Below, one piece after another: positions 35,895 through 42,828 of a stretch of DNA of 64,000 bases. This DNA is from Ralstonia pickettii (lineage in GTDB: Bacteria > Pseudomonadota > Gammaproteobacteria > Burkholderiales > Burkholderiaceae): NCBI RefSeq assembly GCF_001699815.1, contig NZ_MCGB01000057.1, positions 124,001 to 188,000 on the forward strand, given 5' to 3'. How positions within the stretch are numbered: position 1 is the stretch's first letter; every line of letters begins with the position of its first letter. The notes under the pieces are model-generated. The model ran no database searches and was not told the origin of the DNA. It saw nothing but the letters and a program-made list of their open reading frames with translations. The position numbers and the translations under genes were made by a program.

Positions 35895-35983
35895 GGCGAA
35901 CGGGCGGCGCCGGCTAGTCGAGTTGCCACGAGAGGCTCGGGCAATGCTCGCGTTGCTTCGGGGCGACTGACTGGAGATGCGAT

Positions 35984-36277
35984 ATGAAATCCTGCCTACT
36001 CCTGCTGGCCGCCCAGTTCGACGGCCGAGTGCTGTTGACCCTGGAGGAGGTGTGCGACGCTATCGCCATCCAGAAGCAGACGGCCTATAACCGGCTGTCG
36101 ATGGGTTCATTCCCGATCCCGATGCGCAAGGAGGGCCGCAACCTCGTTGGCGACATCCGGGACGTGGCCGACTACCTCGACGCGCAGCGCGAGGCGGCCA
36201 GGCAGGAGCACGAGAAGATGAAAAACCTGATCCGGCGCGATGAGACGGCGCCGCAGATGAAGGCGCGCGCGACATGA
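35984..36277 (+). CDS. Helix-turn-helix protein, PrtN/excisionase-like, 97 aa
   Basis: Residues about 10-60 (RVLLTLEEVCDAIAIQKQTA, then MGSFPIPMRKEGRN) form a winged helix of the pyocin-activator/excisionase type; the C-terminal third is a charged helix. Third such protein of the element. Preceded by GGAGATGCG. Confidence 0.65.
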   Translation: MKSCLLLLAAQFDGRVLLTLEEVCDAIAIQKQTAYNRLSMGSFPIPMRKEGRNLVGDIRDVADYLDAQREAARQEHEKMKNLIRRDETAPQMKARAT

Positions 36278-36499
36278 GGACCCCTCCGACCGTGTCGGCC
36301 TGTCACTAGGAGGGATTGTAGATCCCGATATCGTACTTGTGGTGCAAAGGACTGCCTTTCTGGAAGGCGTCCGAGGTGATTGCTTGGACCGAGGGGCACC
36401 GGGATAAGGTCATTGGGCGCCCACGGAAGACGGATTGAGGAGCCAAGTCATTTTCTGGCTGAACCACAGCGTCAGCGCTGGACAACGGAGGTAGGGCAA

Positions 36500-36829
36500 A
36501 TGAAAGCAAGGAAGGCGGTCCTTGATTCAATGACACCGATCTATGTCGATCCCTCGGCGTCCTCCGACGTCTCAAACCTCTCCCCAGCTGGCCTGACGGT
36601 CGGCATCAAGGGGGCGGCGGAAATTCTTCACATTCACCCCAATACGGTTGTGGACCTGATCACGAATGGCCAGATCCCGGCGGCAAAGGTTGGTCGCGCC
36701 TGGGTGATGATGACGCGCGACGTGCTTGCTTACGTTGAAAGGCTCATCATCGCGCAGACGGCCGAGCGCTTGGTTGCCACTGGTCGCCCGCAGCCCACCA
36801 GCGTGTCACGGCGACGTCGGCGTTTCTAG
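36500..36829 (+). CDS. Excisionase-family DNA-binding protein, 109 aa
   Basis: The segment LTVGIKGAAEILHIHPNTVV followed by GQIPAAKVGRAWVMMTRDVL is the classic excisionase-family helix-turn-helix and wing. A basic tail (SVSRRRRRF) ends the protein. ATG 36500 follows GGAGGTAGGG. Fourth AlpA/excisionase-like gene in the element. Confidence 0.75.
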   Translation: MKARKAVLDSMTPIYVDPSASSDVSNLSPAGLTVGIKGAAEILHIHPNTVVDLITNGQIPAAKVGRAWVMMTRDVLAYVERLIIAQTAERLVATGRPQPTSVSRRRRRF

Positions 36830-36867
36830 GGTTCGGAGCCGCTCTCTTGTGCTCGGGAGAGCCGTAA

Positions 36868-37143
36868 GAGAAAGCCGCGCCGGACTGGGAGCGCATTGAG
36901 GCGGAATACCGGGCCGGCGTTTTGTCGATCCGGGAAATTGCCGCTCAGCACGGAATTACCGATACTGCGATCCGCAAGCGCGCAGCCCGAGATGGTTGGG
37001 CACGGGATCTCAGCAAACGCATACAGGACAAGGCCGAAGCGCTGGTTCGCACGGCTGAGGTTCGCAGTCAGGTTCGCACGGAAAGCGCGAACTCGGATCG
37101 CCTCATTGTTGAGGCTAACGGCGAGGGGTACGCGCAATGCTGA
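36868..37143 (+). pseudogene. Small terminase (TerS)-like fragment without a start codon
   Basis: The open frame after the stop at 36865-36867 encodes DWERIEAEYRAGVLSIREIA followed by HGITDTAIRKRAARDGW, a pattern typical of the N-terminal DNA-binding domain of phage small terminase subunits. No ATG or GTG precedes it; the only candidate is an internal TTG at 36922, which would cut off the first helix. The C-terminal oligomerisation part is also missing. Probably a decayed packaging gene. Confidence 0.6.
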
Positions 37144-37466
37144 TCGCAGTTTTGACCGCCGACCAGGTGGCGGAAGCTCTGGGATGCACGCCGGAGCATG
37201 TCAATGCGCTCGCCGCCTCCCGCAACCTTCCGGCCGTGAAGTTCGGAAGATCATGGAGATTTCCAGCCGCCGCCCTTGCGCGTTTCCTGGATGAGCAGGC
37301 TACGGCCAACCTGACTTTACCTGTTCAGCATATACAGGCCGTCCAGCCCATAAAGGCGACGAAGCGAGGCAAGCCCCTCCCCGACCTTATGCGCGCTGCG
37401 CGTGAGGCAGGTCTACCCATAAGCGATCAGCTAAGTCTGAGCCACGGGGTGACACGTACCACATGA
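37137..37466 (+). CDS. Excisionase-family DNA-binding protein, 109 aa
   Basis: Residues about 5-50 (LTADQVAEALGCTPEHVNAL, then NLPAVKFGRSWRFPAAALAR) are a textbook excisionase helix-turn-helix and wing. It overlaps the TerS-like fragment by 7 bases. Fifth gene of this class in the element; its nearness to the recombinase gene may mean it directs recombination or represses that promoter. Confidence 0.75.
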   Translation: MLIAVLTADQVAEALGCTPEHVNALAASRNLPAVKFGRSWRFPAAALARFLDEQATANLTLPVQHIQAVQPIKATKRGKPLPDLMRAAREAGLPISDQLSLSHGVTRTT

Positions 37467-37612
37467 ACGCTCGGGGGCTCTTATGCCCTGGGACGTGTTG
37501 GGCTATGCAGAGAAGCTCATCATCGATTAGACCGATGAGCGGCTAGCCACCCCGTGGGGCAGCTCCATTGCCAAAGAGCGCTGCGTGCTGATGGGCGGCA
37601 CATGTACGAAAA

Positions 37613-37708
37613 CGAACGATTGCGGCCCCGTGTGGCTAGATGTGTACGAAATTTGTGATTGACTTATTTCGTACGTATCGTATTATCCGTACATCGTCTA
37701 CGTACATC
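37613..37708. repeat. Candidate res site B upstream of the serine recombinase
   Basis: GTACGAAA at 37614-37621; the inverted pair GTACGAAAT (37644-37652)/ATTTCGTAC (37666-37674) spans 31 bp, the size of a res subsite; then CCGTACATC and CGTACATC near 37688-37708. Lies in the gene-free stretch 37467-37723, directly upstream of the recombinase start. Confidence 0.6.
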
Positions 37709-37723
37709 CAAGGAGGTCCAGGC

Positions 37724-38314
37724 ATGTCCCGCATCTTCGCTTACTGCCGCGTGAGCACCACTGATCAGACAACCGAAAACCAGCGTCGTGAGATCGAAGC
37801 GGCAGGCTTCTCCGTCGACAAGCGGCGCATCGTCGAAGAGTCGATTAGCGGATCTGTCGGAGCAATGGACCGCCCGGGCTTTGCGAAGCTGGTGGACCGA
37901 CTGGAATCTGGTGACGTGCTGATAGTCACGAAGATGGACCGGCTGGGGCGCAATGCGATGGACGTGCGAGCAACGGTCGAGCGACTGGCGGGCATCGGCG
38001 TACGCGTTCACTGTCTTGCGCTTGGTGGAGTCGACCTGACCAGTCCAGCCGGCAAGATGACCATGGGCGTGATCTGTGCCGTTGCCGAGTTTGAGCGTGA
38101 TCTCTTGATTGAGCGCACGCAATCTGGCTTGGCTCGAGTGAAGGCTGCAGGAAAGGTTTTGGGCCGAAAGCCGTCACTTTCTGATGACCAGCAGCGGGAC
38201 GTCCTTAAGAAGCTCGCGGCCGGCGTCAGCGTGGCGCAGGTAGCCCGAGACATGAAAACGACGCGCCAGACCATCATGCGCGTGCGCGCAGCCGCCGAGG
38301 TCGATACGAAATAA
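37724..38314 (+). CDS. Serine recombinase (resolvase/invertase family)
   Basis: A 196-aa recombinase. The catalytic domain begins [20 protein letters not shown] with nucleophile Ser11 and contains [13 protein letters not shown] and the [16 protein letters not shown] helix E; residues about 145-190 form the HTH_7 DNA-binding domain ([20 protein letters not shown]). Full length for a small resolvase or invertase. ATG 37724 follows AAGGAGG. The upstream GTACGAAA repeats look like its recombination site. Confidence 0.9.
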   Translation: MSRIFAYCRVSTTDQTTENQRREIEAAGFSVDKRRIVEESISGSVGAMDRPGFAKLVDRLESGDVLIVTKMDRLGRNAMDVRATVERLAGIGVRVHCLALGGVDLTSPAGKMTMGVICAVAEFERDLLIERTQSGLARVKAAGKVLGRKPSLSDDQQRDVLKKLAAGVSVAQVARDMKTTRQTIMRVRAAAEVDTK

Positions 38315-38407
38315 CCCGACGCCTGACGGTATCAGGCAAAGCGGCGGCCAAGGTGCTGCAACACCAAAGCCGCCTAATCACAACCCAAGCTACAAAGGAG
38401 CTGGACC

Positions 38408-38671
38408 ATGACTAACATCAATCTTACCCCCCGCGCTATCGGTGCCGATGAAGGCGAGGCGCCAGAGATTAAGCTAAGACAGCTCGCCAGCGACTATGAG
38501 GCTGGGGAGATTGAGGGGCTCCTCGTCGCGTACGTGATGGGTGACGGGGAAGTGAAGTACAAGTTGATGGGGGCGCTCGCCGAGAAGGAGAACCTCCTCA
38601 ACGCAGCGGCCATCGCCGGCGAACTCAAGAAGAGGACCGAGATTCTCTGGGTACTGGAAGGGGGGGTGTGA
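38408..38671 (+). CDS. Hypothetical protein, 87 aa
   Basis: Good ribosome-binding site (AAAGGAG) before ATG 38408. An acidic helical protein (KLRQLASDYEAGEIEGLLVA) ending in hydrophobic residues, with no known motif. Small proteins like this occur near the ends of prophages. Unknown. Confidence 0.5.
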   Translation: MTNINLTPRAIGADEGEAPEIKLRQLASDYEAGEIEGLLVAYVMGDGEVKYKLMGALAEKENLLNAAAIAGELKKRTEILWVLEGGV

Positions 38672-38672
38672 G

Positions 38673-38912
38673 ATGTACCCAGAGAAAATGATCGACTTCC
38701 ACAAGTACGCCTACCTGTACGCATCCAAGCATGTCCTGCTTGGCGCCTTGGCTGTCCCACGGGACAGGCGCAGGACAGGTGCGGGACAGTCACGCAGTGT
38801 CACGACCTGTCACGCGGGACGGGTGCGCGCCGTGTCCGCTTTTTGTCCGCATCGTCTGCGGACTGATTGCGGACATCCAAAGGCTATGCGGATGCCTTCC
38901 AGGAGGGCTTGA
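38673..38912 (+). CDS. Doubtful small ORF
   Basis: Begins one base after the preceding stop (MYPEKMIDFHKYAYLYASKH), which looks protein-like for about 28 codons; the remainder runs through the GGACAG repeat array and is arginine-rich and of unlikely coding character. Possibly only the first part was ever a gene. Confidence 0.25.
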   Translation: MYPEKMIDFHKYAYLYASKHVLLGALAVPRDRRRTGAGQSRSVTTCHAGRVRAVSAFCPHRLRTDCGHPKAMRMPSRRA

Positions 38913-39054
38913 GGGAAGGTCGCGCCGTGCTCTAACGGTGTCCTAACTGTTAGGGCACGGTGCCTACAGGGTATAGAAGGCTCGCGAACATTCGCGAACC
39001 TTCTGCGGCGCGTCTGGAAATCCGATGGAAGCCCCTTGCTAGCACCTTGCTAGC
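38752..39054. repeat. Repeat-dense right end: palindromes, 11-bp-phased repeats, direct repeats
   Basis: CTGTCCCACGGGACAG (38752-38767) starts a run in which GGACAG recurs every 11 bp (38762, 38773, 38784). A hairpin follows at 38925-38960 (CCGTGC and GCACGG outer arms, CTAAC/GTTAG inner). Then a 30-bp imperfect palindrome 38975-39004 (AGAAGG, TCGCGAA / TTCGCGA, CCTTCT) and the direct repeat CCTTGCTAGC at 39034-39043 and 39045-39054. No gene lies in 38913-39279. Candidate origin, packaging or recombination region. Confidence 0.6.
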
Positions 39055-39214
39055 CCCCCGGTAGTCCCTAGGCAGTCCCCGCGGACACCGAAGATCGGAA
39101 GAGCTTCATCCAAAATCGGAAGCACTCGATCCTGCCTGAATGGAAACCGTGTGGAAACCCAGTGGGTTTTTCTTGGGATTGGCCTATCGTTGCGCCTTGG
39201 CAACATTTGGCGTG

Positions 39215-39237
39215 ATGGTGGGTTGTATGGCGGGTTG
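39215..39237. repeat. Candidate right integrase arm sites
   Basis: ATGGTGGGTTG (39215-39225) and ATGGCGGGTTG (39227-39237), the same 12-bp-spaced pair as at 25796-25818, in the same orientation, 42 bp inside the right attachment core. Confidence 0.55.
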
Positions 39238-39278
39238 ATCTTGTCGATCGACCGCAAACCCTTACTATATAAGGAAGA

Positions 39279-39293
39279 CTGGCGGAGAGAGGG
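39279..39293. repeat. attR, right attachment core within tRNA-Ser
   Basis: CTGGCGGAGAGAGGG, identical to 25661-25675. The tRNA gene remains intact because the element supplies its 3' end. Confidence 0.85.
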
Positions 39294-39370
39294 GGATTCG
39301 AACCCCCGATAGGTTATTAACCTATACACGCTTTCCAGGCGTGCGACTTAAACCACTCATCCATCTCTCC
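39280..39370 (-). tRNA. tRNA-Ser(GGA)
   Basis: A 91-nt tRNA with acceptor GGAGAGA/TCTCTCC, anticodon loop CTGGAAA (anticodon GGA), a long variable arm (TATAGGTTAATAACCTATC region), T-loop GGTTCGAATCC and an encoded CCA. It reads TCC. Its 3' end is the integration target of the 13.6-kb element, which now separates it from the terminator at 25622-25654. Confidence 0.95.
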
Positions 39371-39502
39371 GAAGCCCGCGATTGTAGCACACTGCACGGT
39401 CTCGCCAAGTTTCCCTCACGAACAAAAGGCCCGGTCTCCCGACAAGGCCTTTTGCATCCCACCGCCGACTCAACTTACCTGGTCGGCATCCCCTCTCGTA
39501 AC

Positions 39503-39784
39503 TCAATGCAGCGTGGCTTGTGTCTCATTCGTCATCAGCGTCTGCGCAACCTGATCGCGAATCGACTGCGCTTTCAGCAGCAGGCGCAGGGCGATATCGG
39601 CACCACGGCTATTGGCAACGTGCTCGATAAACGCGTTGCGTGCGCGTTCATTCAATGTGGCAACGTGCGCGGCCTCCGACCAGACCCGCCACGCGGCGGG
39701 CTGACCGGCAAACTGCTCGCGGCGGCGGAGCAGGTCCGAGTCGATGGCAGCGGCAATCTCGACGTCTTGAATGTTGCGATTCAT
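39503..39784 (-). CDS. Conserved hypothetical protein, 93 aa
   Basis: ATG 39784 follows AAGGGGG on the minus strand. A helical soluble protein (LNERARNAFIEHVANSRGAD, then LRLLLKAQSIRDQVAQTLM). No motif recognised. First gene outside the tRNA-Ser element and likely a core gene of the lineage. Confidence 0.6.
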   Translation of the reverse strand: MNRNIQDVEIAAAIDSDLLRRREQFAGQPAAWRVWSEAAHVATLNERARNAFIEHVANSRGADIALRLLLKAQSIRDQVAQTLMTNETQATLH

Positions 39785-40311
39785 GATGGCCCCCTTGCGG
39801 TCTGTGCTGTTGTTGCGCTCTTCGTATGGCGCCCTGCGCCGGGCGTGCAGCCTGAATATGCAACGTCCATGCCAACACCCATGAGCCGCTCAATTCGCGC
39901 GTGTTGCATGCGTGCGTTGTTGTTTTGATCTGTTTGAAACACCCTGTTGGCGGCGCTTTGCGGGGAGCATCCCTACGTCGGTGGGGTGCGAAATTCTCAT
40001 CTGAAAACCGCTGCGTCAGGCGGCTCGTTACGCGGAACGTTACGTAACGCGGGCGGTGTTCCGGGCCCCAACACACGTGCCATATCGCCGTACAACGCCA
40101 TCTGCGTGGTGACGGGCGGTGGGCATGCTTGGTGCTTTATCCGTGCGCCCAAGCCCGCTGGCGCGCGGTCGGTCGTGTCACCCACCCCTCTTCTGCGCCG
40201 GCCTCTTCGCTTGCTTCGCTTCTGAACCGGAAGCGATCGGCCGCATGCCGCCACCCTCGGCGCGCTGGCCATTCCCCCCACACAACAAAAGCATTCAAGA
40301 GGAGACACCCC
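39785..40311. other. Intergenic region upstream of the secreted hydrolase
   Basis: No convincing gene. It contains the CGTTACG palindrome cluster listed at 40026-40051 and should hold divergent promoters for the genes at 39784 and 40312. Confidence 0.4.
40026..40051. promoter_or_regulatory. Candidate operator with CGTTACG half-sites
   Basis: A perfect 12-bp palindrome CGTTACGTAACG (40038-40049) is preceded by a third half-site CGTTACG (40026-40032) 12 bp away. Such palindromes are typical of TetR-family operators. It lies 263 bp upstream of the hydrolase gene. Confidence 0.4.
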
Positions 40312-42318
40312 ATGCAAATGGGCACCCCACGTGTGCGGCGCGGCCGCATGCTGATGTCGGCACTGCTGTGCGCGGCGCTTTCGCTCTCGGGCTGCGGCGG
40401 CAATGATGGCTCGACTGTCGCCAACAGCATCCGCGCAGATTCAAACACCACCACGCAGCCAACACCGCCGGTACAGCCGGCCGCAGTCAACTGGACCACG
40501 CTCGGTACGCGCGCCACGCCCGCGCAGCCGGGCACGTCCATCACGAGCAACGCTGGCGCCAAGTGGGTCGACTACAACCCGCCCGTGCTCTACGCGGGCG
40601 TCGCCCGGCAAGCCACGCAATACATCTCGATGCCCGACGGCACGAAGCTCGCCGCATATGTGACGCTGCCCGCCGACGCATCCGGCAACGCCGCAACGGG
40701 CTCCTTTCCGACGGTGCTCGTGCAAACCTCGTACAACGGCGGCAACGCGCAATACGAAGCCTCGATCGGTGCTGCGCTGGGCGCGGCCGATCCGTACATC
40801 GTCCAGCACGGCTACGCGACGGTGGTGGTGGACGTGCGCGGCACCGGCCAGTCGCAAGGCACATGGGACGCCTTCGGCGCCGATGAGCAAAGCGACTATG
40901 GCCACGTGGTCGACTGGGTGACGCAACAAGCGTGGAGCAACGGCGCCATCGGCCTGTACGGCGTGTCGTACCTCGGCATCACGACGGTCATCACGGCGGC
41001 GCAGAACCATCCGGCGGTCAAGGCGGCCTTCCCCATCGTGCCGATTGGCGATGGCTACCGCGACATCGTCTTCACCGGCGGGCAGACCAATCTGACGTTC
41101 ATCCCGGCGTGGTTCGGGCTGGTGTCGGTGCTGAGCCTGACCGATCCGACGCTGGTGACAGACCCGTCCATCGGTCTGCCAGCCGTGCTGCAACATCTGG
41201 TGTCTGCGGTCACGACGTTCCAGCTGCCGACCATGTTGCAGGCACTGCTTGGCACACCGGCCACCGCCTATGACGGCGCGTTCTGGGCGACGCGCTCGCC
41301 ACTGGAAAACGACGACAGGATCAGGGTGCCGACCTTCGTGGTGGGCGGCTTGCACGATCTCTTCCAGCGCAGCGAGCCGCTCACGTACGAGAGCATCAAG
41401 ACGCAGGCGCCGGCCAAGTTGCTGATCGGCCCGTGGACGCATCTGCAGGCCGCGTTGGGCAGCGGTTTGCCGGTCGATGGCGTGCCGCCGCTGAACCACA
41501 TTCAGTTGCAATGGTTCGACCAGTACGTCAAAGGCATGAACGTGGGCGCCGATGCGCTGCCCAACGTCACGCAATACGTGACCGGCCTCGGCCACTACGC
41601 TACCGCCACAGACTGGCCGCATCCGCAGGTGCAGGCGCAGCAGCTCTTCCTGCGCGGCGACAAAAGTCTGTCGACCACCGCGCCGGCCGCCAACGAAGCG
41701 TCGAACAAGGTCGCACAGCAGCCGCTGAATGGCGCGTGCTCCATCAGCCTGTCGCAATGGACGGCCGGTTTGACGGGCTTCATCCCGCTACCGTGCCAGA
41801 CCGACGACACCCTTGCCGAAGCCGCCGATGTGAAGTTCGAAACGCCGCCCATGCCGGCCGATGTCTACCTCAACGGGCCGATTGAAGCGGATATGTGGAT
41901 CTCCACCACCGCGCTGGACGCCGGCGTCTCGGTACGCATTGACGACGTGGACGCGGCAGGCAACGTCACGCCACTCACCGATGGCCTCCAGACGGCCTCG
42001 CTGCGCGCGGTGGACGCCAGCCGTTCGCGCACGATGAACGGCCTGTCGATCCAGCCATGGCATCCGTTCACCCCAGGCTCCGTTCAGGCGCTCATGCCGG
42101 GCCAGGCCGTGATGGTGCCGGTCGAGGTGTTCCCGACCAGCGCGCTCATCGCCAAGGGCCACAAGCTGCGGGTGGCCGTGGGCGCGAGCAACCTGCCGCA
42201 AGGTGTGCCGCCACTACCTACGCTGCTCAACTCGCTCGTCGGCGTCCTGACGGTCTATAGCGATGCGGCGCATCCGTCCACGGTGGTCCTGCCCGTGGTA
42301 CCAGCCACCGCGCTGTAG
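40312..42318 (+). CDS. Secreted CocE/NonD-family hydrolase (S15-type), lipoprotein
   Basis: A 668-aa alpha/beta hydrolase. The signal peptide ends in the lipobox LSGC (Cys28), so the enzyme is anchored to a membrane. The X-Pro dipeptidyl-peptidase/cocaine-esterase fold shows the nucleophile Ser219 in GVSYLG, an acid region near GGLHDLFQRSEP and the catalytic His in LLIGPWTH; residues about 500-668 form the jelly-roll C-terminal domain (ADVYLNGPIEADMWISTT). It would cleave an ester or Xaa-Pro-type bond of an unknown external substrate. ATG 40312 follows AGAGGAGACA. A terminator follows at 42345. Confidence 0.88.
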   Translation: MQMGTPRVRRGRMLMSALLCAALSLSGCGGNDGSTVANSIRADSNTTTQPTPPVQPAAVNWTTLGTRATPAQPGTSITSNAGAKWVDYNPPVLYAGVARQATQYISMPDGTKLAAYVTLPADASGNAATGSFPTVLVQTSYNGGNAQYEASIGAALGAADPYIVQHGYATVVVDVRGTGQSQGTWDAFGADEQSDYGHVVDWVTQQAWSNGAIGLYGVSYLGITTVITAAQNHPAVKAAFPIVPIGDGYRDIVFTGGQTNLTFIPAWFGLVSVLSLTDPTLVTDPSIGLPAVLQHLVSAVTTFQLPTMLQALLGTPATAYDGAFWATRSPLENDDRIRVPTFVVGGLHDLFQRSEPLTYESIKTQAPAKLLIGPWTHLQAALGSGLPVDGVPPLNHIQLQWFDQYVKGMNVGADALPNVTQYVTGLGHYATATDWPHPQVQAQQLFLRGDKSLSTTAPAANEASNKVAQQPLNGACSISLSQWTAGLTGFIPLPCQTDDTLAEAADVKFETPPMPADVYLNGPIEADMWISTTALDAGVSVRIDDVDAAGNVTPLTDGLQTASLRAVDASRSRTMNGLSIQPWHPFTPGSVQALMPGQAVMVPVEVFPTSALIAKGHKLRVAVGASNLPQGVPPLPTLLNSLVGVLTVYSDAAHPSTVVLPVVPATAL

Positions 42319-42344
42319 CGACACCCCGCTTCGTGGCAATCGTA

Positions 42345-42371
42345 CGGCCCGCTTCGGCGGGCCGTTTTCTT
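42345..42371 (+). terminator. Rho-independent terminator
   Basis: Stem CGGCCCGC/GCGGGCCG with loop TTCG region and TTTTCTTT. Confidence 0.85.
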
Positions 42372-42828
42372 TAGACACCCGACACCACAAAAATAGGTAG
42401 CCAGCTAAATACATAGGTAAAACCACGCATGGCAAACGATGCAGAGAAAATAGCGATAGCTGACTCCAGGTAACGCGAATAGGGTAGGAAAACCTTGGCG
42501 CCACACATTTTGCATAACCGCCCACGCCATTCGGAATGATGGCGGCCCAACCCTTTCCAGATAAGGTTTCACTGGCAAAACAAGGCCCCTCAATTGCATT
42601 AAGTGAAAACGCGCATAAGAAAGTTATTCAGGATTATCTTTTTAATGCCGATAACCCTGTGGAGACCGGAAAATTCAACGAAGACAAATCGGTCACGCCA
42701 TGACATAACCTGCATCTTTCTCAAGTAAGCAGCACCTTGCATATAACAAACGTGGTCGTCGACCGTCTTTCTCAAGCCGCTCCGGTGCGCGACCACATCT
42801 CAAGTCATTCAGCAAACCGGAGAACGCT
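42372..42828. other. AT-richer intergenic region before the chemoreceptor
   Basis: No gene supported. A perfect sigma-28-type -10 element GCCGATAA stands at 42647-42654, but no TAAA -35 box lies at the expected distance. The base composition is clearly lower in GC than the flanks. The chemoreceptor leader would be about 170 bases long if this promoter is used. Confidence 0.35.

Larger units (their letters stand above)
25661..39293. mobile_element. 13.6-kb integrated element at tRNA-Ser(GGA), satellite- or reduced-prophage-like
   Basis: Bounded by the 15-bp direct repeat CTGGCGGAGAGAGGG at 25661-25675 and 39279-39293; the right copy is the 3' end of tRNA-Ser. Contains an integrase at the left end, AlpA-like regulators, a replication-type cluster, three tail-related proteins, DUF5681 and TerS-like genes and a serine recombinase. 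Portal, capsid, large terminase and lysis genes are not seen. GC is slightly lower than in flanking core DNA by eye. Size fits phage satellites. Confidence 0.8.

Noticed and set aside
37724-38314. Tail-fibre invertase acting on the fibre gene at 31696.
   Set aside because: No inverted crossover sites or alternative fibre C-termini flank the fibre gene; the only matching repeats are far downstream of it.
39092-39104. AGATCGGAAGAGC matches the first 13 bases of a common sequencing adapter.
   Set aside because: The match stops after 13 bases, the following sequence differs, and the flanks read as continuous natural DNA. Taken as chance rather than a library artefact.
40441-41757. A 438-codon minus-strand frame.
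   Set aside because: Antisense to the CocE-type hydrolase; composition is typical of a shadow frame.
42647-42654. GCCGATAA as a flagellar sigma-28 promoter for the chemoreceptor.
   Set aside because: The -10 element is perfect but no TAAA -35 box stands at the required distance and the leader would be long, so it is not called as a promoter.
42405-42796. Two small minus-strand frames in the AT-richer gap.
   Set aside because: Weak starts and no recognisable protein pattern; probably chance.
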